From NCBI RefSeq assembly GCF_000801105.2, contig NC_079512.1, positions 36,969,848 through 37,033,847 on the forward strand: a stretch of 64,000 bases of DNA. The letters are read 5' to 3'. The translations under genes and the position numbers were made by a program. The notes under the pieces are model-generated. The model searched no databases. It was not told where the DNA came from and saw nothing but the letters and a program-made list of their open reading frames with translations. This stretch comes from Raphanus sativus (taxonomy: Eukaryota; Streptophyta; Magnoliopsida; Brassicales; Brassicaceae). Below are positions 41,876 to 52,348 of the stretch, piece after piece. Each line of letters opens with the position of its first letter. The stretch's first letter is position 1.

Positions 41876-42286
41876 GGCGATTTCTCCTCTGCGACAGAGT
41901 TACAAAGCTTAAGCCTTAAAAATCGAATGCTGTGACCATGAAGAAGAGAACAACAGAGATAAGAAAAAGGCTTTTGTAACGATAAGACGCCAGGCTGTCC
42001 ATATTCATAAACCAAAAACGACGCGTGTTTTTGTATTAAAGAAGCTTTTGTAACGGTAAACGCCGGGCTGTCCATATTTATAAACTAAAAACGACGCGTT
42101 GTTTGGTATTAAATCAAAACTCGGTTAACATAATGGTCCAATTTAGAAAACCTTTCAAAGTAATTACTATAGATAACGACACGGTGCGTTTTGGTGTCGA
42201 CTCTATTATTCTGGCTACTGCTGGAGCCACACCTCACTCTCCTCAAAACCCCCGATCAAAACCCTAACGGCCACCGGAGCTCCGAA
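41876..42286. promoter_or_regulatory. Divergent PTH2/NUP85 intergenic promoter with 74-bp direct repeat and telo-box
   Basis: The 411 bp between the two start codons hold a direct repeat (units starting near 41969 and 42043) each with AACGCCGGGCTGTCCATAT or a close variant and a following ACGACGCGT element. A telo-box AAACCCTAA lies at 42259-42267, just before the NUP85 ATG. The same repeat is in copy B, so it predates the split of the copies. Confidence 0.65.
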
Positions 42287-45200
42287 ATGCCGGGTATGAA
42301 TTCCGATTCCGGCAACGGTGGAGAACTAGTTCCGTTTTCGACTAAGGAGAAATCACCGGCGGTGTATCCTCTTCGCTACGGCCTCAAGTCTCGGGTTCAC
42401 AGGCTCTCCATCTCCTGGGGGTGCGGGAACAACCTACGCGTCACGGTTCTACGTAACCCGGAGTCACTCGACGACGAAGAAGCTGGCGGTGAGGTGGTTA
42501 ACGTGAGGCTCAGCGGCGGCGAGGACGGCGAGATCGGCGACGCGCAGTGGCGGAGGATCGCTTACGGATCCGTCTCTCCGTTTGCGCTTTTGCAGAGCAG
42601 GAGGAACTCGATTTCGAGCTTGTTTAAGATGGATACGAGTCCTTCGCTGTACCAGACTTCGTGGTGAGGAACACACTCGAGTGTCTCTCTCACTGCTTTG
42701 TTAATTGAACCTTTATTAATTGATTTGTTCGCAATGTGTTAGGTGGGAGTACGTAATGGAGTACAGCAGGGAGATTAAATCTCTCCTTAGTGATTCAGTG
42801 TCTTCCCCTGCTCCTTTGATTGAAGACCCTAAATCAGTTATACAGGTCAGAACTTTACTATGCTGTATTCAAAGCTCTTCCGTAAGTTAGTTATAGCTTT
42901 GAGTGTGGGAGTTTTTTTTTTTTTCAATTGCAGAGTGCTGAGGAACCGACTTCTTTAAAGGCTGCGTGGGAGTTGATGGAAATGTTTTATGCTGACAAGA
43001 CGTGTCTGTCTTGGTTGCCAGAACGGCTTGTTGATTGGCTATCTGTAATTACTTTCTTCCTCCATAGCTCTTAATTTTGCAACCTTGTAGAATATGTTAC
43101 CGATTATTGGTACCATGGCAGGATTATGATGTACTCCTTTCAAGCTCACATCCAACTATCTACTCAAAACTCGAGGATTTCCAAATGGAACTTGTTGGCC
43201 TACAGGTCTACTCACTCTCTTAGATATCTTTTATTTATTTTTCAACTCTCATAGTGTCGATTGTATAGCAACTCATATGGTGATCCTCTGTAAGAATTCG
43301 ATTATGATGACGGTCTGAATTGCTTAATCCGTTTATTCGCATTTGCAGGCTATCGAGGATGATCCAAGATACTGGGAAGTGATGTCATCTGCTTTATCAG
43401 TTGGTTGGCTAGAAATAGTGGTTCGTACTTTTTGGGATAGATCATAGCGGGGTCTTTTTAATTTGATTTTGGAAGTTTCAGTTTGCGGAGTAAGCTAACC
43501 ATACTTTTACTTTTAGGTGAAGTTGTTATACTTACATGGTTCTTATCAACTAGACCAGCTAGGAAATCGTGAGGTTAGTAAAGTAGTTCATGTTTGTGTT
43601 TCATGTCATATAATATGGAGTGACTATCTACATGCTAGTACTCTTGTATATGCGCGAATTCCTAACTATTCATAGTGTAATACAAATTTGATGAAGTAGA
43701 CAGAAAATGGACTTGTAGAAGCTGTCGCTGTTCTCATTTCAAAAATGCCACGGATGCGTCCAAAACTAGAAGCTGGGATATTTGGTGAATGCTTTGCAGC
43801 GAAGCCTGATTTTATGAAGGTATGTGAAAAGATGTATCATTCTTTCTCTTTTTATCGTTGTTTAGAGGTTATACTCATCCTACCCTTTCTTCGCTTTGTG
43901 CCAGACACGAGAGAGATGGCAGTCTCAGATAACTAAACTAGAGTGCAGTGCCTTCTGGGTTCAATGTGCTCACCATCAGACCCGCGAGGGCTTGAGAAAT
44001 ATGTTGAAGATCATGATGGGAAATGCCGATTGCCTCTCAGCTGCGACATCTAACTGGATGGAGCTTTTTGTTTCTCATTTTATCTATCTCAGGCCATTCA
44101 CGAAGGTGAGTTGTTTTACTTATTGTTTGTCTATTTTATATTTGAGCCTTGTTGTTTTTTACTCAGTCCCTATTATATCATTTGCAGGGACTAGAAGGCA
44201 TGCATAATCTTGCTCAGAAATGTGTTCAGTCAAAGCCAACTAACACTTCCCATAAGCTTCTGAGACTGCTTATTGGAATTCTTGGAGATAATACTGAGGT
44301 CAGAAATGGATTTTTATCCCAATAAGAGGTGTAACTGTCTCAGCTTTCTGTCACCCTAATTCGGCATGGTGTAATTAAATGATGCAGGTTGTGCTGGCAG
44401 TGTGTTCCAAAGAGTTTGGCTCCTGGTAGGCAAGGCGGTCATTGTTTCTTGTTACTAAATCAATTGAGAATGCTATATTGTTATCATAACGGATCAGGAC
44501 GATACTATTTTGTGTTTGTTGTTAGGATGGTTGCACATGCCATGGAGTTATTGACAGCTGGAAGCGAAGAAGGAGAATTTCTTGTACATGAGGAGCAGCG
44601 AAACTTGGGTGGAATCAACATGGAAGAGCTCCATAGACTTGTTTATGCTCAAGTTCTTTCTACACATGCTTTGACTTGGCAGGTACCTTTTCTTTTATGA
44701 CATTATGTACCTTTCCTGTTAAAAATATCAAAGTTAAATCTGCATAGAACTTAATCATTTTGTTACCTTTTGTGTATGAAGCTTTGTGTTTGAATTTTTG
44801 CAGATAGCTCCTGTTTATCTATCATCCTGCGTGAAACAGGGATTAGGCTTATTAGAATTGTTGTTCTATAGGCAGCCAGTTCAAGAGAATCAGTTGCTTA
44901 TTAAGGTTTCATCTATTTACATTCTCTATCGTTGCTTAGAATCATAGGATCTTGTTAGAAGGCTTCACATGGTAATTATGTTTCTCCTGATGCAGAGCCT
45001 AGAGATTTGCCGTCTATATGAACTTAGTTATGTCAGCGCTAAACTTATGAAGGTATTGATTTGTTGAAAATCTATTCTACACGTTTTCTTATCTCAAAAT
45101 TGGTGGGGAAAAATAAACAGAAAACATATATTTCTAACTGAAATAAGTTATGTTGCTTAGATCTCTGGAGTGCATCACTGGAAACATGGGAGAAAAGGAT

Positions 45201-46124
45201 CTGGGATTTTTTGGCTTCAGCAAGCCCGGGATGAGCACTGTCTCAAAGTGATTTCTCAACAGCTGTTTGATTCTGTTGGAAAGTCATTGTCTGATGAAAG
45301 TCTCAAGGTATATATTCTCCACACCATACTCGAAACATATTTCATTAAGTCATTGTCTGATGAAAGTCTCAAGGTATATATTCTCCACACCATACTCGAA
45401 ACATATTTCATTATGTATTTGTCCTGTTTTGAATTCCATTACTTTAACATGCAGCAATGGGAAGGCCTGGTCGAACTTCTGGGTTCCGACTCGCAGATCT
45501 CTGGTGGTCTTGATTTTCTTCACAAGTAATAGTCATCTGTCTTCTGCTTTCCTTGTTCATGGTTTTGGTTCTGTAATAATCTGTCCTAACTCAGAAATTA
45601 CTTGCCATATTTTCAAGGTATAGAGATTTCAAGAGATCATTGAAGCTAGTCCATGATGGAAAAGCTATAGATGCGGCTCACGAGGCTGTGGAGAGACTTG
45701 TATCGGTGTGTAATAATACAACATTTCATAATTATATTCTTTTGTTTCTACATATTATGCTCAAAGCCTAAAATACTGCAGCTTATGAAGAGCCCCTCTA
45801 CTCCTCAACGCTTCTGGCTTCCTCTTCTGCATGATTCAGTAAAGCTCTGAAATCCTGTTTCTTCTTTTTCCTTTGATTCGTTAGGAGGAGATGCGCAGCT
45901 TAAAAAAGTTTTGTTTTCTTATACAGTTGAAGCTGTTGAATTGGCCAGAGCGTTCTCTGTTGAATGTAGCACAGACAAACCTGATGTTGAACAAACTACA
46001 GGAAGCATCAATGGCAAGGATAAGACCAGGCTTCATAGAATCTGACTTGTCTGCTCAAGCTGTTGGATCTGTGAGACTTGCTCTAGCAACCAATCTGGGA
46101 CGTGCTTTTTTGGAGGAATGTTAG
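42287..46124 (+). CDS. NUP85: Nucleoporin NUP85, Nup107-160 complex, 716 aa (copy A)
   Basis: Scaffold of the nuclear pore Y-complex. Eighteen exons join in frame: 42287-42663, 42743-42845, 42934-43044, 43122-43205, 43349-43420, 43517-43573, 43700-43819, 43905-44105, 44188-44298, 44388-44425, 44526-44682, 44804-44905, 44996-45052, 45161-45307, 45455-45525, 45618-45705, 45782-45838, 45927-46124. The total is 2151 nt, matching the Arabidopsis length I recall (716 aa, At4g32910). The N-terminus gives the short propeller blade region (YGLKSRVHRLSISWGCGNN) and the rest is the helical ACE1-type solenoid, with conserved stretches such as LVDWLSDYD, SALSVGWLEIV and NWPERSLLNVAQTNLMLNKL. Odd point: the end of exon 14 with its donor is tandemly duplicated (separate entry), so an alternative donor at 45373 would add 22 residues in frame. 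Confidence 0.95.
45281..45412 (+). repeat. 66-bp tandem duplication spanning the NUP85 exon 14 donor (copy A only)
   Basis: Units 45281-45346 and 45347-45412 are identical. Each contains the last codons of exon 14 (SLSDESLK), the donor AAG/GTATAT and the first part of the intron. Copy B has a single unit. 66 is a multiple of three, and the enlarged intron (45308-45454, 147 nt) is itself open and a multiple of three, so use of the second donor or full retention would keep the frame. Confidence 0.95.
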
Positions 46125-46287
46125 AGCATCATTATCCTAAAACTCCATTTAGGGGTTCTTATTTTTATTAATACTTTTAATTAGTAAAAATGAATTAAGA
46201 GACAAGAATAAGAAACCCATACATTTATGTGATCCAATGCAAGTATCTTATTAAAGGTTCTTTAAAAAATATTTTTTTTTAGTTCAA

Positions 46288-46400
46288 CCTTTGAGTGATT
46301 TCAAGTTCATGAAGCAGCTGGGATCCTCGGCCGTGGACGTGACGGAAGAGATGATCTCTTGCGTAAGAGAGAATGCACCAAAGCTTTTTCTAGATGATGT
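46288..46400 (+). pseudogene. Coding-like fragment shared by both copies, unidentified
   Basis: An open stretch reading DFKFMKQLGSSAVDVTEEMI and on to APKLFLDDV, 160 bp after the NUP85 stop. The equivalent in copy B is 61297-61410, with synonymous-looking and a few replacement changes. No start or stop of its own. I do not recognise it; it is probably a relic of another gene. Confidence 0.4.
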
Positions 46401-46439
46401 GTTTGTGTGGAGTCAAGTGTTTGGCGGCAGTGGAGGAGG

Positions 46440-46675
46440 TGCAGAGAGGATGTGTGTGAGGAAATGGGAGTGCTGTTTCTTGGGAAAGATAGTGCCCCTC
46501 AGATTCATCATCACCTTCTCCTTCTTCATTCTCTTCTTCCTTCCCTTCAGCCTATAAACCAAACACAACCATCAAACGTGTAAAGACTTGTTGTGGACTC
46601 CTTTATAATAAACTGTATTTTGTTATACCTTAAGCTTTGCTTCAAGCTTCTCCAAAACTTCCAACTTGTGCAGAT
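46440..46675 (-). pseudogene. Two-exon fragment of an acidic protein (copy A only)
   Basis: Reading leftward, exon-like 46675-46629 (HKLEVLEKLEAKLK) has good acceptor and donor sites and continues in frame at 46551 as AEGKEEENEEGEGDDESEG after an intron with acceptor TTTATAG. The Lys/Leu then Glu/Asp-rich pattern recalls the acidic tail of RNA polymerase III subunit RPC7/RPC31 proteins, but this is a guess. It lies in the ~1.9 kb absent from copy B. Confidence 0.4.
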
Positions 46676-46786
46676 CTACAAAAAAAGAACGTAAACTTTG
46701 TGTAAAAACATTGTTGAAACTAATGAAAAAAAGTTGCATACTTGAACATCCATAGAAGCCAGGAACAGACCCAAGACTTGCCCTTT

Positions 46787-47303
46787 TCACAACAATGCAG
46801 CAGATTGTAATTTCAAAAGGAACAAGAGAGATGGGAAGGAACTAACCTCCAAGATCTTGGCTACATTTTTCAGTCCACGAGCGACTGTGTCCATTCCACT
46901 GATATGAGGCTTCAACATCTGTACTCTCTCTCCTCCTGTTTGATCAAAAACATTATAAGCTTCTTCCGAGTTTAAGTTTGTATGAAACAGCAAAACAAAG
47001 AAACGTTCTTACATCAAAAGCGTGCCGTTGAAACCAATCTTCTTCTTATAAGCAACAGCGGCTTCAAAGAACCTGGCCATATGATCAAGTTCTCTTTCCA
47101 TATCAGTGTTCAAGAGCGTCTGGTAACCTTCACGACCACCCCAGAAAACATAGTCTTCACAAAAATCAAACCAAGTCAATTGAAGATCAGATATGTCATC
47201 AGTGATGGTAAGAAAGAACAAAGATTAAAGCTTTTTTTCTTACCACTAGAAAAGACGCTGCGTTTAAGCAGACAAGGATCGAAAAAAAACAAAATTTCTT
47301 CAT
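46787..47303 (-). pseudogene. Xylose isomerase pseudogene, internally deleted (copy A only)
   Basis: Reading leftward, 47303-~47244 encodes a signal-peptide-like start (MKKFCFFSILVC) ending at a donor GTAAG, as in plant xylose isomerase. Then 47170-47012 encodes [18 protein letters not shown] and [19 protein letters not shown], core motifs of the enzyme's barrel. After a large deletion, 46960-46850 gives RRESTDVE and, after a further small frameshifting deletion, HISGMDTVARGLKNVAKILE near the C-terminus. Most of the catalytic domain is missing, so no active enzyme is possible. Remaining introns show it is a DNA-level duplicate fragment, not a retrocopy. Absent from copy B. Confidence 0.85.
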
Positions 47304-47803
47304 AGTTTTCGACCAGATTAACAAACTCTGAAACAAAGACAAGTTATGCTCCTTTGTTCTTATATTTCTTTAGTTTTTTTTGGTGTTCATTATGTATAAT
47401 ACATGCAGAAAATGTATCAGTAAACTGTATTTCGGAATTTTAGTTTAAGTATCAATAGTGGTGATAGGTGGAAGCTCCAATGTGGTCTAACCTCAGATGC
47501 TTGTTATGTAGCTGTTTTCCTTTGAACAACAAAATGTAGCTGTTTTTGATTGATAATTTTGTTACTTTTCTGGTACAGAATTAGTTCACTAAGGAAGAGT
47601 TAGAGAGAATATAATTATATAGAGATCGTTGATTAAAAGTCAAGAAATTTGTTAAATTTGTAAAGAATTTAAAGAATTTTTTATATTTAAAGTATTTGTG
47701 AAAATATTCTAGTATAATTATTTTAAGAATTAAATGATGATGTATGCTAGACTATTGTTCAAGAATCTAAATATCTCTCTGTTTTTTTCGCCGTAGAGAA
47801 CAA

Positions 47804-48016
47804 ATGTTTCCCAGATCGAAAGACACATGGAGGGATAACCATGCAGAACTAGTGGCACTGAATATAATTACTCAAATGCTGATCTTTAATTTCTGGAAAG
47901 GCCTAGGATTCTCCGAGATTCAAGTGGAGAGTGACGTGAGTACAGAAGCAAAAGAAAAGGAGGATGATGCGTTTCCGACTTGCAATGCACCAGGGGCTCA
48001 TCGATTTTGCTGTTGA
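47804..48016 (+). pseudogene. RNase H-like fragment, possibly from a retroelement (copy A only)
   Basis: An ORF fragment with NHAELVALNIITQ and GLGFSEIQVESDV resembles the AEL...LGF..V.VESD pattern of the plant RVT_3/RNase H-like domain. Too short and damaged for function. Flanked by AT-rich DNA with no long terminal repeats visible. Confidence 0.4.
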
Positions 48017-48730
48017 AATGGAAATCTAATTGTTATTTTAGTTTATTTTATTTATTATGTATTAAATACTATTTTAGACTTTGTTTAATTTCAATTCTCA
48101 AAAAACTTAAAAGAAATGTCTAGAATTCAAATCTCAATAACAGTGGATTTGATGGTATTATAGAATCATTAAAAACCAAACATTTTGAATAACAAAAGAT
48201 TTCATAAGTCACTAAACAATCATAAAACAAATAACATTAGATTTTAGCAAGAATCTTAGAATCTCTTAACCAATAACAATAGAATTTGAGAATTGTTACA
48301 AATTCACATCCCATGCCCCCTAATAAATGTATATAATTATGTTACTCAACTTGGCAGCCAATACTTAGATACCATTCATTCAGAAAACAAAGACAGCAGA
48401 GTATCAAGACAATCTTTGTAGTAAAAAATAGACATCACTAGAAACAGCAAAACGAACATCCTGGTCCGGATCATCTGATAAAATCCATCGAAGTAAAAGA
48501 CAAGATGGATCTTGGGTGTGGGAATCAAATACAAGCATATGCTTTTATGTTCTCACGATTTTTCAGGATTATTCATTCCTTTTACTACTTTTCCTAAAGA
48601 GTTAGAGCTATATTCACCTGAAATATCTTTGAATCAGCTTGTTGCACCACCAGAAGACGCCTTTTATATAAAAAAAATACCAGCTCCCTTCACCTGTGTA
48701 TTGTATTAAATTATGGTCTTGTTTCGTGTC

Positions 48731-50483
48731 TTACGACTGCCAGAACAGCTCAGAGTCATCACTGTACAAGGAGTAATCTTGTATCTCGAGATTTGCAACA
48801 TGCCAGTTTACTAGTTGGGATTGCAACACTTTGCACAAGAACAAAGCGCCTGGGAATATCCACCATTCATTCTCGTCCCTGCAAAAACAAATGTTTAGTA
48901 GATGTCACAAAATAAAGAATGTGTTATTACAAGGTTTGAGTTTAATGGTCCTTCTCACATGCTAATGTTCCAAGGCTGGAGATATGGAATCTTTTTTCCA
49001 GCTGATGAGCCATGATAGTGAATATATCCACACACAAACGCAACAACCTGCCAAAACACACACCAGACACAAAAGGTTTTTTTTAGTCATGTAAGAGAAG
49101 GAGAAGGAGACTGCAGAAACCATAGAAGGTCACTTTACTTACGACATTGACCAGAGATGTGAGGTTCCACAAAGCATAGACGCGAGTGCGTCCAGCAGAG
49201 CGTCTTGGTCCGTGGCTAAACAAAGCGCTGACTCCAGCAGGGAATGGGAAAATGATGCTGAGAGGTAAAATAAACAGAGCGAGAAAAACGTCCAGCATAG
49301 ATATTGAGTAGAGTTGGAGCAGAGTGAGTAACATTAGAGTTAGATCTCCTAGGAGTAGCACCGAGATAACCAAACCAACCAGATCCTGTAATCACACCAC
49401 ATTTCAAAACCCATTGGTAGAAATTAAAAGAAAAAGAATGCAATATCAGGGAGAGGCTTTTACCTGATGGCCAACAGGTTTTGAGTTATGAATCAAGAAG
49501 GATAAGAGAGAGAGGACATCTTTTTCTTCTTTGAGAAACTGTAAGCTGCCAATGTCTATGATTTCTCCGCAGTCTCGGTGTCTGAAATGATTGATTGAGC
49601 TACTTGGAGATTGTGTAAAATGCAAATCACTAGACGTATTATCAATTTGTAACCCCCTGCAAAATGATTTGTGTGAATGAATGAATCTTTGGCAAGTAAA
49701 CAGCAGAGAGAGGAGAAGTGAAATTTCTTTTACCATGGATGCTGCTGCTGCTGCTGTTCTGTTTCATTTGATGCCACTTCATCATCTACAATGGTCTGAA
49801 CAAGGATTCCATACTGGCAAGACGAGGAAGGCGAGGTCTGAAACCTAGCTAGGTCAACACGTACACCATTTCTTTTCAAGGCGGGGTTTCCGTGAGTCTC
49901 AATCCATCTCATAACCGAGCGAAACGTTGACCTCAGTTTCCCTTGCTGAACCAGGCGCAGCTGAGCGTTCAGACCAGCTACAAACCGGTACCAAGTGGTT
50001 GGTGGGACCAACTATTAAAAAAGAAAGTAAATTCAGTATGACATTTTTTTGCAGTCATTAACACTCAAAACAAGAAAAAGACCGAACCTGGCTCAAAAGA
50101 CTGGTCAGAATATCGTCGCTTTGGAGTGTGTAATAAGCCATGTAACTTCCATCCCCTCCAAAAACTAAAGGCATTGGGAATCTTTCATGAACCGGAGGAG
50201 GAAGATCGTTTCTCTTTTCATCCCCACCAAGGAAGAAATCTAGATGAGCTAGCATCAAATCAGGAGTAGCAGCTACCTGCACACATTCACATCACAACTT
50301 CCAATGATTATTACCATTAACACTTTATCTCTCTCTCTCTCTCTTTCTAATAGATAGAATATGTACCTTTAGCCCTTCATATAATGCCCTTGAACGACAT
50401 GAGCGTAGACAAGAATGGTCATATTCTGATCGTACAAAGTCACGTAGTTTCTGAAACTTCAGCCTCCTACGTGATTGCTGCCA
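48731..50483 (-). CDS. C-terminal exons of a large glycine-rich membrane protein (At4g32920-like), truncated at gap (copy A)
   Basis: Seven exons read leftward from the gap: 50483-50367, 50276-50088, 50011-49734, 49656-49464, 49385-49143, 49047-48959, 48878-48731, ending at TAA. The product matches the C-terminal third of the plant family that includes At4g32920, At5g11700 and At5g47020, proteins of about 1400 aa with no known function. Recognisable stretches are DFVRSEYDHSCLRSCRSRAL, HLDFFLGGDEKR, FGGDGSYMA, PTTWYRFVAGLNAQLRLV, then several hydrophobic segments (VISVLLLGDLTLMLLTLLQL, FLALFILPLSIIFPFPAGV), HGPRRSAGRTRVYALWNLTS and a final EWWIFPGAL. A Gln run encoded by CTG/CAG repeats near 49741 has one more residue than in copy B. 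The N-terminal part is lost in the gap. Confidence 0.9.
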
Positions 50484-50583
50484 NNNNNNNNNNNNNNNNN
50501 NNNNNNNNNNNNNNNNNNNNNNNNNNNNNNNNNNNNNNNNNNNNNNNNNNNNNNNNNNNNNNNNNNNNNNNNNNNNNNNNNNN
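50484..50583. other. Assembly gap of 100 N
   Basis: Placeholder-size gap. Left of it copy A stops inside a coding exon; right of it copy B starts at a base pairing with 35580. The two block copies meet exactly here, which points to a scaffold join. Confidence 0.99.
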
Positions 50584-51188
50584 TTTTGTTTTCACAAGTA
50601 CAACGGGGTAATAAAACAGTAAAAGTGGGAAGTATAATTTGTTGTTTCTTTGCTAAAGCATAGTATATTGTCATTCTCGACCCAGTTGGAAAAATCATAT
50701 AGCTTAAAAGGCTGCAAAGAGATATGACAATACTATACTATTAATACGAAAACTTCCAATGAATTGAATCAACCAACGGTGGTGGTTCGAGTCGACATCT
50801 TTGTTGGTTTGTGTACTCTGTGAAAAAATGGTTAATGTTTCAATTAGAAATTAATATTTTTTTGTTGGGATTCACCTTCCCTCGTGTTTAAGCAAATGTC
50901 CCTATAGACATTTAGTTGGTTTTAATAAATACAAAAGAAGAAAATAAAGAGAAAGGAAGAGTATAACTCAATAGTCAAAGTTCCTCTGTTTTAGCTGTCC
51001 TCTGCCTCGTTCTCATGTCACATGAACCATACCTTTCTCTAACATCACTCTCCCCCCCAAAAATAGACCTCTCTCCTTCTCTTTCTCTCCGTTACATTCT
51101 TCGCTCACATCCTCCCAAAATAAAGGCTCTCTCACCTTTACTTTCTCTTTCATTTATTTACACTAATAACCTTCTCTGTTTTGCACCA

Positions 51189-52348
51189 ATGGAACAACAA
51201 AAACTAACTCCGGAGCTCTTCCTCGTCGCCGGTAACTCTGACTCTTTCGTCGTCGACGACCTACTTGACTTTTCTAACGACAACGGCCAACCTGACGACG
51301 AACTCGAAACCTTCCCTGATTCTTCCACCGTATCCCCCGGTAATCTTGCCGATATCTCCAACTCCTCCTCGTCGCTTTACACCGACGGCAGCGTGTTCTC
51401 CGACGACCTCTGTGTTCCGGTAAGTTTCCGTTACATTTCAAGAATGGGCTCACCTTTGTCATTGTTGATTTGTTAAATTCTTGAAAAAAGAAAAAAAAAA
51501 AACCATAATTTCTTTCTTTCCATGATTATCGATACTTTCTTAATTAGGCAAATATATTTATACTTCTGAAATAATGTTTTTTTTTCTTCTTTGCTTATCA
51601 CTTCACTTACCACCAGAGTGAGGATTTAGCTGAGTTAGAATGGTTATCGAACTTCGTGGAAGAATCATTCTCAAAAGAAGACCAAGACAAGCTTCAGTTA
51701 CTGTCCGGCCTACAAAAACCTCAAACCACCCGGTTAACCCTAACTAAACCAGAACCGGAACCCGAACCGGAGTTGGATCAAATCTTCATCCCCACCGACA
51801 CCGACGACTCAAATGTTTCCGCTGTTCCCGCCAAAGCGAGAAGCAAGAGACCTCGCTCCGCAGCCTCCACGTGGGCTTCCCGTCTCCTAGCGATCGCCGG
51901 CTCCTCCGACGAGTCCTATCCGAAGAAGAAACAGCTCAGAGCCAAAGAACACGACGGCACAGCCGGGGAACTCGAAGGTGAAGCCGGAGAAACCGGAGGA
52001 GAGAGACGGTGTCTTCACTGCGCGACGGACAAGACGCCGCAGTGGCGGACGGGACCGATGGGACCTAAGACGCTGTGCAACGCGTGCGGAGTACGGTACA
52101 AGTCAGGAAGGCTCGTGCCGGAGTATAGACCTGCTTCGAGCCCGACGTTCGTGATGGCGAGGCACTCGAACTCTCACCGGAAAGTGATGGAGCTACGGCG
52201 ACAGAAGGAGATGAGGGACGAGGGTTTGATGAGTCAGCTCCGGTGTGAGAGTCTCGTGATGGATATCAGATCCAACGGTGACGATTTCTTAATCCGTGAT
52301 AATAATAGTATTAATCACGTGGCTCCTGATTTTAGGCACTTAATCTAA
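51189..52348 (+). CDS. GATA9: GATA zinc finger transcription factor GATA9, 320 aa (copy B)
   Basis: Exons 51189-51419 and 51617-52348. The predicted protein is identical to copy A, with the same acidic N-terminus, basic region and single C-X2-C-X18-C-X2-C finger. I saw one base difference in the intron and none in coding sequence. The upstream in-frame ATG (51015) is also the same. If both copies were real the plant would have two identical GATA9 genes; a duplicated assembly is the simpler reading. Confidence 0.95.

Larger units (their letters stand above)
35580..50483. repeat. Duplicated block, copy A (pairs with 50584-63943)
   Basis: Carries GATA9, PTH2, NUP85 and the C-terminal exons of the At4g32920-like gene, in the same order and strands as copy B. 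From 35580 to ~40857 the pairing is at a fixed offset of 15004 with only two base differences seen (near 36499 and 37987). After that the copies differ by a few percent with many indels. Copy A ends abruptly in a coding exon at the N gap. Confidence 0.97.

Noticed and set aside
42464..42676. Minus ORF over NUP85 exon 1 (also 57517-57750)
   Set aside because: Shadow of NUP85 coding sequence; NUP85 explains the region fully.
46288..46557. A real 88-codon gene on + after NUP85
   Set aside because: Only the first ~37 codons are shared with copy B; the rest is antisense of the acidic-protein fragment, so the ORF is a chance fusion.
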